Assembly (NCBI GenBank): GCA_009693245.1
Contig: SHXO01000023.1
Coordinates: 1 to 34,953, forward strand
Length of the DNA: 34,953 nucleotides
Reading direction: 5' to 3'
Source of the DNA: Betaproteobacteria bacterium
GTDB taxonomy: Bacteria; Pseudomonadota; Gammaproteobacteria; Burkholderiales; SHXO01
The notes beneath the pieces were generated by a model. It was not told where the DNA came from and made no database searches. It worked only from the letters and a program-made list of their open reading frames with translations. A program made the translations under genes and the position numbers. Within the stretch, counting starts at the first letter, position 1, and the number at the start of each line of letters is the position of its first letter. Below, piece after piece: positions 1 through 7,198 of the stretch.

Positions 1-2
1 AT

Positions 3-56
3 GCATTCCCCGAAGGCTTTGCGACTCTACGCCATTCAGCGGGGCCTAACATGTAA
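3..56 (+). CDS. possible C-terminal tail of an unidentified protein (5' end outside window)
   Basis: One plus-strand frame open from the window edge reads 17 residues ending SAGPNM and then stops with TAA. A strong GC-rich hairpin begins 5 bp after that stop, which is what one expects just after the last gene of a transcript. The peptide is too short to assign to a family. The other two frames also stop within about 80 bp, so the assignment rests only on the position of the hairpin. Confidence 0.2.
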   Translation, partial: AFPEGFATLRHSAGPNM

Positions 57-61
57 TCACT

Positions 62-95
62 GGAAAGCGTCCGCGTTATAACACGGACGCTTTCC
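62..95. terminator. GC-rich stem-loop, probable transcription terminator
   Basis: Perfect 12-bp arms (GGAAAGCGTCCG at 62-73, complement at 84-95) enclose a 10-nt loop that is itself partly palindromic around TTATAA. There is no T-tract on either side, so it may be a factor-assisted terminator or an mRNA 3'-end stabiliser. It sits between whatever enters from the left and the 3' end of the AtuA gene pair, so it could serve either strand. Confidence 0.5.
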
Positions 96-359
96 GTCTA
101 TCACGCAATCCCTAGCACCGTGTGGCATCTCGGAAACCACCTCTTTGAGCATACAGACAGCTACCCAATCAATGCCTTGCAAAAGCGCCCTTGCAGGGAA
201 CGTGGGGATCCGGTCGCGTTCCGGCGTGCGGGATAGGCGGCCAAGTTCCGCATTTTCTCTGCACCGGGGAGTCCGCCGAGATTATCGGATTTTCTCGCTC
301 GGTTTGCCGTAGGGCCGATGTACTTCGATGGCTGCTGTGTTCGGCAGTCTTCTCGCTGC
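96..359. other. intergenic stretch without a supportable gene
   Basis: Lies between the stem-loop at 62-95 and the stop codon of the AtuA-related gene on the minus strand. Several open frames cross it on both strands, but none has a convincing ribosome-binding site or recognisable protein sequence, and the longer ones run antisense through the AtuA genes. I see no tRNA, strong hairpin or known riboswitch here. Confidence 0.5.
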
Positions 360-713
360 TCATTCCTGCTCCTCCATAGGCAACGGGAGTTCGAGCAGCA
401 GCGCCGCCGCGGCTTTCTGCCAGTGCAAGCCTGCATGCAGCGAGGCCTGTACGCCGCCGGGCAATGCGCGCGGAGCCACGAATTTGAGCGCGCGCAGCTT
501 CGGCAACTCGTGGCGCTCCACCGGGCTGGGCGCCACGCGCGCCAGCGCATCCGTGACACGCTCCACGGAAAGAAACCGGGAGAGGAGGGCGTAGTCCTTT
601 TCGTTGTACGCGACGATGGTCAGATCGAGCACATCGCCCTTGTCGCCGGAGCGTCCCGTGGCAATGCTGCCGACGCGCTTTGCGCTTACAGAGTGCGTCA
701 CTCGTGGCCCCAT
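360..713 (-). CDS. AtuA-related small subunit (ferredoxin-fold domain of DUF1446/AtuA family)
   Basis: A 117-residue protein resembling the C-terminal domain of AtuA-family proteins. It has the family's RSGDKGD segment near residue 22 (an N-terminal GSIATGRSGDKGD stretch) and a VERHELPKLRALKFV segment in the middle. In Pseudomonas AtuA this domain is fused to the large DUF1446 domain; here it is a separate gene. Its ATG lies inside the end of the upstream large-domain gene (16-nt overlap), so the two are probably translationally coupled and made in equal amounts. The biochemical role of AtuA is not settled; the family is associated with acyclic terpene and branched acyl-CoA catabolism. Confidence in the family is high, in function low. 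Confidence 0.82.
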   Translation of the reverse strand: MGPRVTHSVSAKRVGSIATGRSGDKGDVLDLTIVAYNEKDYALLSRFLSVERVTDALARVAPSPVERHELPKLRALKFVAPRALPGGVQASLHAGLHWQKAAAALLLELPLPMEEQE

Positions 714-2023
714 TCGATATGCGTGGGTACGCGCTCGCGCGGGATGAATCCGGTGATCGATTCGATGCGCGGGCGCCGCTCGCTGCGTACGCTGCCGCAG
801 GCGGCTGGTCCGGAGATTGTGAGCGTGTAAACCTCATCCTCAACCATTTGGGCGATCTGCGCATCATCGCAGCGTGCCGAGACATGCACACGCAATTCCG
901 GGGGTTCCGCGGCGAGCGGAAGCGATGCGGCGCCCAGGACCGAATTCACGCCCACGAGGTCGATGCGCAGATCGGATTCGTTCATCTCGCGCGTGAGACG
1001 CAGGCGCAATATCTCGGCGGCATTGCGGGCACGCGCGAGCGCGCCGGTTCCCGCGAAGGCGATCTCGATATCCGCCACCAACCCCCGGCGCGCGAGAAAG
1101 CCGATGACCTTGAGGCGTTCTGGCCGTGCGAGCGCGCGGGCACCGGTCATGCGCACGCGATTCGGGCCGGTCTGCTCGAACTCGATGCCGGAGAAATCCA
1201 GCACCGCGTCCGGCGTGATGTAGGCGCGCGGATCATGCACCTCGTAGAGCAGTTGCAGCGTGCAACCGGCCACATTGATGCGTCCCGGCTCGCCATCGAG
1301 CAGCCGGATGAGCGCTGAACCATCGCGTTGCAGTTCGCCCACCGGGTAGCCGATGCGAGCATATTCCTCGGGTGTCAAATCGGGAACGCCAGGTTCGCTC
1401 AAATTTCCCCCGGAAAGCTGCCCGGAACATTCGAGCAGGTGGCCAAGGGTCAATGCGCCCGCAAGTGCCGCGTGCTCAAGTCCAATGGCGTGCACGGGCG
1501 CGGCCGCGAACAGCGATGAATCGGCTACCCGGCCGGTGATGACGACATCCGCACCCGCCGCCAGGGCCTCCACCATGGGATCGATACCCAGATAGGCGTG
1601 TGCCCCGATCCATTCGCCGCCCGCCGTGGGCTCCATCCATTCGATCTCGCCCACCCGGTTGGCCAGGTCATCGCCCACGACTCCCGCGACGCGCAGATCG
1701 CCAGCGCCGGCTTCTGCCGCCAGCTTGCGGACTGCGCGAGCCGCCGCCGCGGGGTTCGCGGCACCGAGGTTCGACAGCACGCGGCAACGCTTGCCTGTGG
1801 CCGCAAGCAGCGGCGCCAGGCGCCGGCGCAGTCGCGGGTCATAACCGGTCTGCGCATTCGCCTGGCGATTGCGAAGTGCGGCGATCAGCGTGCGCTCGGC
1901 GAGGCACTCCAGCGCGATGGCATCGACGGTGCCAGAGCGCGCCATGTTCACCGCGGGTTCGATGCGATCTCCCGCGAAGCCGGCGCCGGAGCCGATCACA
2001 TAGGTTGTGGGTGGATTGCTCAT
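698..2023 (-). CDS. acyclic terpene utilization AtuA family protein (DUF1446), large domain
   Basis: A 441-residue protein with the DUF1446 features: a glycine-rich start (IGSGAGFAGDR, residues 10-20), LECLAERTL, a conserved NLGAANP segment near residue 85, and a DVVITGRVADSS segment near 160. I chose the ATG at 2023 because it puts the glycine-rich motif close to the N-terminus as in homologues; the 75-nt upstream extension runs into REP-like repeat DNA. The ribosome-binding site is weak. It overlaps the small AtuA-related gene downstream by 16 nt, and together they equal one fused AtuA. Catalytic function is not established for the family; participation in degradation of branched or terpenoid acyl compounds is inference from family association. 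Confidence 0.85.
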   Translation of the reverse strand: MSNPPTTYVIGSGAGFAGDRIEPAVNMARSGTVDAIALECLAERTLIAALRNRQANAQTGYDPRLRRRLAPLLAATGKRCRVLSNLGAANPAAAARAVRKLAAEAGAGDLRVAGVVGDDLANRVGEIEWMEPTAGGEWIGAHAYLGIDPMVEALAAGADVVITGRVADSSLFAAAPVHAIGLEHAALAGALTLGHLLECSGQLSGGNLSEPGVPDLTPEEYARIGYPVGELQRDGSALIRLLDGEPGRINVAGCTLQLLYEVHDPRAYITPDAVLDFSGIEFEQTGPNRVRMTGARALARPERLKVIGFLARRGLVADIEIAFAGTGALARARNAAEILRLRLTREMNESDLRIDLVGVNSVLGAASLPLAAEPPELRVHVSARCDDAQIAQMVEDEVYTLTISGPAACGSVRSERRPRIESITGFIPRERVPTHIEWGHE

Positions 2024-2051
2024 CCAAGCGCTAACACTGATTAAGCGCGTT

Positions 2052-2154
2052 CGCCCTGATCGTGAGCCTGTCGAACGATCGTAGGGCGGTCCTGGCAACG
2101 CGCCGATGTTTACGAGACCTCCCGTTCATGGTTCGACAAGCTCACGACGAACGG
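2052..2154. repeat. pair of inverted REP-like palindromes
   Basis: Two imperfect palindromes, 2052-2088 and 2122-2154, share a 17-bp core in opposite orientation: TCGTGAGCCTGTCGAAC at 2060-2076 and its reverse complement, with one mismatch, at 2131-2147. The first is bounded by CGCCCT/AGGGCG, the second by CCGTTC/GAACGG. This sequence type (GTTCGACAAGCTCAC with flanking CCGTTC/GAACGG) is a common dispersed intergenic palindrome in proteobacterial genomes. The tail-to-tail pair resembles a BIME and sits between the truncated amidohydrolase and the AtuA pair, where it could terminate transcription or stabilise mRNA ends. Confidence 0.75.
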
Positions 2155-2252
2155 AATACGTGATCAGCGATTCCCTAGAATAGTTTTTCTGCATTCTTGT
2201 AAGCGATTTGTTCCGCGACCTCGGCTGGTAATTGGCCAAGCCAATGGCGGGC

Positions 2253-2987
2253 TTACTGTGCCAGGGCCGGGACTTGCGGCCAGCGAAAGGGCATCCAGGT
2301 ATCGCTGCCGTAGAGGAAGCGGTCCGGGAAGCGCAGGAGCAACGCTTTCCATTCCGGGTCGATGCTCCCGCCCGTGGCGAGATCGCGATACGACAAATCC
2401 GCCCACAACGCGGGATAGCGCGCCATGAATTCTCCAATCTCCTTGGGCGGTGTGCTCATGCCGGCGTGGGCCCAAATGATCCTGGCCTTGGGGTTGAAGG
2501 AAAACAGTAAGGCTATGGCCTGCGCATCGCTGTGGGCGTGAAGATGGAGATTGCGCGTAACGGCGAGGTCCACGAGCTGGCGCATCACGGGCGTATCCAC
2601 CTCATGGCCGTTTACGTGAAACTCCCCAATGCCACGATAAATTCCCCGTTGCAGTTCCTGTTCAAGGAAGGGAATCAATTCCGGGTCCTTGAACCACACC
2701 GATCGCTCGGCCGGCCAAGTCTCCAAACTCTTGGTTTTTCGGTATACCCGTAGCTCGGGAACAAACCGTTCCGGTGCGTGGTTGTAGAGCTTGAGAGTAC
2801 CCTCGATGGGCGTGGAGGAGAGCAACGCTTTCTTCACGCCTGCCCGGTCGAGCAACTCGATCACGGCCTGCGGCGGATATTCCGCCCAGGCATTGCCGCT
2901 GTAATGCAGATGGGCATCGAAGAGCGGAAGTTCCCCTGCTAGCGCAGGGGAACTTAGTATCGAGGCGATAAGGAAATATTTCAGCAT
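2253..2987 (-). CDS. exported amidohydrolase-family protein, truncated by an in-frame stop
   Basis: A 244-residue TIM-barrel metal-dependent hydrolase (amidohydrolase_2 type). Visible motifs: DAHLHYSG just after the signal peptide (metal-binding HxH), HLHAHSD in the middle, IWAHAG (metal His) and LYGSDTW (catalytic Asp) near the C-terminus. The start at 2987 gives a signal peptide with predicted cleavage after SSPALA, so the enzyme is probably periplasmic. An ATG at 3011 would overlap the upstream dioxygenase gene and blur the signal peptide. The frame continues beyond the TAA at 2253-2255 for 25 codons (ARHWLGQLPAEVAEQIAYKN and then AEKLF) to a TAG at 2175-2177, which matches the usual C-terminal helix of this family. 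The gene is therefore probably a recent nonsense mutant, a read-through gene, or carries a base-call error. It follows the dioxygenase gene by 4 nt. Substrate unknown. Confidence 0.75.
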   Translation of the reverse strand: MLKYFLIASILSSPALAGELPLFDAHLHYSGNAWAEYPPQAVIELLDRAGVKKALLSSTPIEGTLKLYNHAPERFVPELRVYRKTKSLETWPAERSVWFKDPELIPFLEQELQRGIYRGIGEFHVNGHEVDTPVMRQLVDLAVTRNLHLHAHSDAQAIALLFSFNPKARIIWAHAGMSTPPKEIGEFMARYPALWADLSYRDLATGGSIDPEWKALLLRFPDRFLYGSDTWMPFRWPQVPALAQ

Positions 2988-2991
2988 GGTC

Positions 2992-3783
2992 TCAATGAAA
3001 AATGTAAGCATCCATGGCGAGCATGCCGTAGATCACTTCGTCGACCAAGCGCTCCACTTGGCGCGATTCGCCGTTAGCGCCCATGGCAATGAACAGCGGT
3101 AGCAAATGCTCGTCCTCGGGATGCGCCCGCGCGGCGTTGGGTGCCAGCCGCCGGTAATCCATTAGTTCCTCCAAGTTGCGCGCGCCGATCCGGCGCGCGA
3201 ACCACTCCTGAAATTCGGTGACGTAGGGTTGCGGCGGGCTGTCGAAGCGTTTGCCGCGAAACTCGCTCAGGTTGTGCGTCATGCTGCCCGAGCCGATGAT
3301 GAGCACGTTCTCATCGCGCAAGGGCGCCAGCGCGCGGCCCACGTGAACCTGGTAGCTTGGATCGCGCTGCGATTGCAGCGAGAGTTGCGCCGCCGGAATG
3401 TCCGCCTCGGGAAACAGGAAGCGCAACGGAGACCAGGCGCCATGGTCCAGTCCGCGCATGGGATCGCTTGCGCAGGGAATTCCCGCCGCTTGTAGTAATT
3501 CGGTCACGCGCTGTGCCATGGCGGGCGCGCCGGATGCTGGGTAACGTAGCTCATAGAGCGGTGCCGGAAAGCCGTGGAAATCGTGGATGGTTTGCGGGCG
3601 GACCGCGCTGCTCACCACCGCCGATGGGGAATCCCAGTGAGGCGAGATAATGAGTATGGATGAGGGCCGTGGCAGGCGCTTGCCCAAGGCGCTCAAGGCC
3701 GCGCCCGCAGCGCCGGGCTCAAGCGCCATGGTGGGGGCGCCGTGGGAGACAAATAGAGTGGGTTGCCTAAGTGTGGGTTGCAT
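2992..3783 (-). CDS. ygiD: class III extradiol (DODA-type) dioxygenase, YgiD-like
   Basis: A 263-residue LigB-superfamily protein close in length and motif order to E. coli YgiD (4,5-DOPA extradiol dioxygenase). Metal-binding and active-site histidines are seen at SHGAP (His14), ISPHW (His49), GLDHGAW (His114) and AHPEDEHLLP near residue 222. The family opens catechol-type rings using non-haem iron or binds zinc; the physiological substrate in bacteria is usually unknown. It starts at an ATG with a weak ribosome-binding site, is divergent from the efflux operon at 3905, and is followed 4 nt later by the exported amidohydrolase, suggesting one aromatic-catabolic transcript. That linkage is inference from position. 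Confidence 0.85.
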   Translation of the reverse strand: MQPTLRQPTLFVSHGAPTMALEPGAAGAALSALGKRLPRPSSILIISPHWDSPSAVVSSAVRPQTIHDFHGFPAPLYELRYPASGAPAMAQRVTELLQAAGIPCASDPMRGLDHGAWSPLRFLFPEADIPAAQLSLQSQRDPSYQVHVGRALAPLRDENVLIIGSGSMTHNLSEFRGKRFDSPPQPYVTEFQEWFARRIGARNLEELMDYRRLAPNAARAHPEDEHLLPLFIAMGANGESRQVERLVDEVIYGMLAMDAYIFH

Positions 3784-3904
3784 AATAGTGTGTTGGGCAA
3801 ATATGCCGAACCAAAATACAGATGAGCAAGTCTAGTGCAGAACTCGCCTATGTGCACCTTCAGTTCATCAAGGCCCGGCCGTGATCTGCTAACCTGCGCC
3901 ATAC

Positions 3905-5266
3905 ATGGACTCGCCAAAGCGTTTTCGAAGAGCATCTAAATTATTTCTCATATTGGTTGCCGCCGTTTTTTCCGTAAACGCCGTGATCCATGCTGCGCAG
4001 CCCTTGCCTTGCCCGAGCGCGCCGGCCGCCGGGTCGGTCCTGGCGCTTGCGCAGACCATCGATATCGCCCTGTGCAACAACCCGCGCACCCGCCAATCGT
4101 GGATCGCGGCCAAGGTTTCCGCAACCCAGGCGGAGCTGGCGAGAGTGCCCTACCGCCCGCAAGTCACGGGGAACGCCGGTCTTGATCGCTCGGAGACGAG
4201 AAACGTCTCCAATCCGGGCGGCGCGACGGATCTCTCGGCGGTGCTCACTCTGAGTTACCTGCTGCTGGATTTCGGCGGGCGCGAGGCCGGCTTGCGGCAG
4301 GCACAAGAAGCCTTGACGGCGGCCAATTGGACGCACAGCGCCACGGTGCAGACAGTGATCCTCGGCGCCGTCACCGCGTATTACCAACTGGCCGGTGCGT
4401 CGGAAGCACTCCAGTCCGCGCGCGCCGCCGAGCAATCGAGCATGCAAAACTTGGAAGTCGCGCGTGCGCGATTGAAGGCCGGTACCGCCACCCGCGCCGA
4501 TGTGTTGCAGGCCCAAACGGCGAACTCGCAAGACCGCTTGAATCGCGTCCAATCGGAAGGCGATCTGGCCAATGCGCAAGGCGTGCTGGCGAGCGCGCTG
4601 GGAGTGCCGGTGGATCTGGATCTGAAGGTCGTGGCATCGCGGGACTTCGGCGCGGGGGAAGTAGCCGAGCAAAACGTGCCATCCTTGCTCGCCATGGCGA
4701 AACAACAGCGGCCCGATCTGGCGGCGGCTCAGGCGCAGATACGCGCTGCCCGCGAGAACGTTAGGATTCAGGAAAGCGCGGGCCGGCCGGTGCTCTCGCT
4801 ATCGGGTTCCCTAGGTGCCACGCAATCCGCGCCGGGCTCCGATCCTCGCACTGGGGCCGTGGGTTTGTCGCTGAGCGTACCACTCTATACGGGCAAGCGT
4901 ACGGCCTACCAGAAGTTGCTGGCGGAACAGCAACTAGAAGCCCAGATCGCGGCCACGGACCGCTTGGGGCAAGACGCGGCCCTCGAAGTATGGCGCGCCT
5001 ATCAAGACTTGCGCACCCAGCGTCAGTCGGTAATGAGCGCGGAGGACTTGGCCAGCAGCGCGCAGGAGTCCTATAACGTGGCGCTGGGGCGGTACAAATC
5101 CGGCGTGGGAACGGTGACGGATTTGCTCAACGCCCAAGCTACCCTGGCCAACGCCAACCAGCAAGACATCCAAGCGCGTTACCGGTGGAATTTGGCCAAG
5201 TCTTCCCTGGCGCGAGCCTTGGGAATTCTCGACCGCTCCATGTTCGATACCGCCAACACCAGGTGA
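3905..5266 (+). CDS. TolC-family outer-membrane efflux protein
   Basis: A 453-residue protein with an N-terminal signal peptide (positively charged start, hydrophobic core at residues 12-25, cleavage near IHA-AQ) and two outer-membrane efflux (OEP) repeats. Each repeat carries the long alpha-helical, Ala/Gln-rich segments typical of TolC, for example RARLKAGTATRADVLQAQ near residue 190 and GRYKSGVGTVTDLLNAQAT near 395. It would form the trimeric channel through the outer membrane for the MacA/MacB-type proteins encoded immediately downstream. The next gene begins 7 nt after its stop, so the four genes form one operon. Confidence 0.88.
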   Translation: MDSPKRFRRASKLFLILVAAVFSVNAVIHAAQPLPCPSAPAAGSVLALAQTIDIALCNNPRTRQSWIAAKVSATQAELARVPYRPQVTGNAGLDRSETRNVSNPGGATDLSAVLTLSYLLLDFGGREAGLRQAQEALTAANWTHSATVQTVILGAVTAYYQLAGASEALQSARAAEQSSMQNLEVARARLKAGTATRADVLQAQTANSQDRLNRVQSEGDLANAQGVLASALGVPVDLDLKVVASRDFGAGEVAEQNVPSLLAMAKQQRPDLAAAQAQIRAARENVRIQESAGRPVLSLSGSLGATQSAPGSDPRTGAVGLSLSVPLYTGKRTAYQKLLAEQQLEAQIAATDRLGQDAALEVWRAYQDLRTQRQSVMSAEDLASSAQESYNVALGRYKSGVGTVTDLLNAQATLANANQQDIQARYRWNLAKSSLARALGILDRSMFDTANTR

Positions 5267-5273
5267 GCAAGAA

Positions 5274-6464
5274 TTGAATAAGAGACTGCGGTATTACCTG
5301 GCGCGACTGGGAGTCCTGGCGTTGGTGATGGGCGCGGCATACATCGCATGGAATTATTGGCGGGCCAGTAATGAAAAATCCATCGAGGAGCGCTACCGTT
5401 TCGAAGAGGTGCGCCGCGCGGATTTACTGCAATCGGTCACCGCCAATGGCACGCTCAATCCCCTCACGCTGGTGAGCGTGGGCACGCAAGTGTCCGGTAC
5501 CGTCGTGGCCTTGCGCGCGGACTTCAACGACAAGGTGGCGCAAGGCCAGACGTTGCTGGAACTCGATGCCACCACGTTTCGCGCGGCGGTGGAGCAAAGC
5601 AGCGGGGAAGTGTCCAACATGCGCTCCCAACTCAAGCTGGCCATGGCGGAGGAAGCACGCATGCACCAGCTCTTCTCCCAGGAGTATGTCTCGCGGCAAG
5701 AGCTGGAGCGTGCCATACAAGGACGCGAAACCGCGCAGGCTTTGCTGCGCACGGCCCTGGGAAAACTCGCTCGCGACAACGCCAACCTCGCCTACACCGT
5801 GATACGTTCCCCGGTATCCGGCGTGGTGGTATCGCGCGAAGTGGACGTTGGCCAGACCGTGGCGGCGAGTTTTCAAACGCCCACCTTGTTCAAGATCGCG
5901 AAGGATCTTTCCGTCATGCGGGTGGATTCCAACGTGGCGGAGGCCGACGTGGGCAAGATCCGCGTGGGGCAGGGCGTGCGCTTGACGGTGGATGCCTTCC
6001 CCGAGCATAAGTTCGAGGGCGAGGTGCAGCAAATCCGCCTGAACCCCATCACCCAGCAAAACGTGGTGACCTATAACGTGGTGGTGCACGTGCAGAACAA
6101 GGATTTGAAGTTGATGCCGGGCATGACCGCCTACCTCAACGTGCAGATCGAGAAGCGCGCGAACGCCCTGCTCGTGCCCAACGCGGCCTTGCGCTTCAAG
6201 CCAAGTGCCAAGGAGCGTACCGAGCCGCGTAAGCGCGAAGGCTCCAATCCCGCGGAAAAGCCGCGCGGGCGCCCCACTACTGTCCATGTCTTGCGCCTAG
6301 GCAAGCTGGTGCCAGTAACGCTCGCCATCGGCATCGCGGATAGCCGCTTCAGCGAGGTGTTGTCGGGGGATATCGGCGAAGGCGAGCAAGTGGTGGTGGA
6401 AGAATTACTCAGCGAACCCAGCGCTGGCGGCGCACCCCAACCCTTCCGCATGCGCGTCTTCTGA
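5274..6464 (+). CDS. MacA-like periplasmic adaptor (membrane fusion protein)
   Basis: A 396-residue adaptor with an N-terminal membrane anchor (about residues 11-28), a barrel-sandwich/lipoyl half (VTANGTLNPLTLVSVGTQVS), an alpha-hairpin of about 80 residues, and the second half SPVSGVVVSREVDVGQTVAA followed by beta-barrel and membrane-proximal domains. It would link the inner-membrane ABC transporter to the TolC channel. The start is a TTG at 5274: the Shine-Dalgarno sequence AGGTGAG at 5261-5267 is 6 nt upstream, overlapping the end of the TolC gene, and no ATG or GTG in this frame gives a better N-terminus. A Lys/Arg/Pro-rich insertion around residues 310-335 is less conserved than the rest. 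Its TGA overlaps the next gene's ATG. Confidence 0.87.
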   Translation: MNKRLRYYLARLGVLALVMGAAYIAWNYWRASNEKSIEERYRFEEVRRADLLQSVTANGTLNPLTLVSVGTQVSGTVVALRADFNDKVAQGQTLLELDATTFRAAVEQSSGEVSNMRSQLKLAMAEEARMHQLFSQEYVSRQELERAIQGRETAQALLRTALGKLARDNANLAYTVIRSPVSGVVVSREVDVGQTVAASFQTPTLFKIAKDLSVMRVDSNVAEADVGKIRVGQGVRLTVDAFPEHKFEGEVQQIRLNPITQQNVVTYNVVVHVQNKDLKLMPGMTAYLNVQIEKRANALLVPNAALRFKPSAKERTEPRKREGSNPAEKPRGRPTTVHVLRLGKLVPVTLAIGIADSRFSEVLSGDIGEGEQVVVEELLSEPSAGGAPQPFRMRVF

Positions 6465-7198
6465 TGCAGGCGCAGTTGCACCCCGTGGTGCGCGCCGAAG
6501 GCGTGCACAAGCAATACGACACGGACGCCGGGCCGCAACCCGTATTGAGGGATGTGAATCTCACCATCATCCCCGGGGAATTCGTGGCCCTGATGGGTCC
6601 CTCGGGTTCCGGCAAGACCACCTTCATGAACATTCTGGGGTGCCTCGATACGCCCACGCAAGGACGTTACTGGTTGGATGGCCAGGACACCGCGTCCTTG
6701 ACTCACGACCGCATGGCCGGCCTTAGAAACCGCTTCATCGGCTTCGTGTTTCAAGGGTTCAACTTGCTCCCCAGAGTGAACTTGCGGGATAACGTGGCCT
6801 TACCGCTGCTTTACTCCGGCATGCCGCGCGTAGAGCGCCAGTTGATAGCGGTGCAAATGCTCAAGCGCGTGGGGCTGGAGCGTTACGCCGAGTATTTTCC
6901 CAACCACATTTCCGGCGGCCAGCAGCAAAGGGTTGCCATCGCCCGTGCCTTGGCCAACTCGCCGAAATTGCTCTTGGCCGACGAGCCCACGGGTAACCTC
7001 GATACGCACACCAGCGGTGAGATCATGGATCTGTTCACGGAACTCAACGCCAGCATGGGATTGAGCGTGGTGTTGGTTACCCACGAAGCGGACATCGCCC
7101 GCCGCGCCCGGCGCCTGGTGAATTTCGTGGACGGGCGCATCGCCTACGACGGGCCCAAGGAGGAATTCGTGCGCAGGATGGAATGGGCGCGGGCATGA
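6464..7198 (+). CDS. ABC transporter ATP-binding protein, MacB/LolD type
   Basis: A 244-residue ATPase with Walker A GPSGSGKT (45-52), Q-loop in VFQGFNLLPR, signature HISGGQQQRVAIARAL, Walker B LLLADEPTGNLDT and H-loop VLVTHEAD. This is the nucleotide-binding half of a MacB-type exporter; in E. coli MacB it is fused to the membrane half, here it is separate. Its ATG shares one base with the adaptor's TGA (TGATG) and its own stop overlaps the permease start, indicating translational coupling. With the adjacent adaptor and TolC protein it should form a tripartite export pump. Substrate (macrolide, peptide, siderophore or lipid) cannot be told from sequence. Confidence 0.9.
   Translation: MQAQLHPVVRAEGVHKQYDTDAGPQPVLRDVNLTIIPGEFVALMGPSGSGKTTFMNILGCLDTPTQGRYWLDGQDTASLTHDRMAGLRNRFIGFVFQGFNLLPRVNLRDNVALPLLYSGMPRVERQLIAVQMLKRVGLERYAEYFPNHISGGQQQRVAIARALANSPKLLLADEPTGNLDTHTSGEIMDLFTELNASMGLSVVLVTHEADIARRARRLVNFVDGRIAYDGPKEEFVRRMEWARA

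Noticed and set aside
161-891. Overlapping frames on both strands around the AtuA-related gene
   Set aside because: Arg/Ala/Ser-rich products, mutually overlapping and antisense or out of frame with the AtuA pair.
2024-2098. Longer N-terminus for the large AtuA gene
   Set aside because: The extra 25 residues run back into the REP-like palindrome; homologues start at the ATG at 2023 just before the glycine-rich motif.
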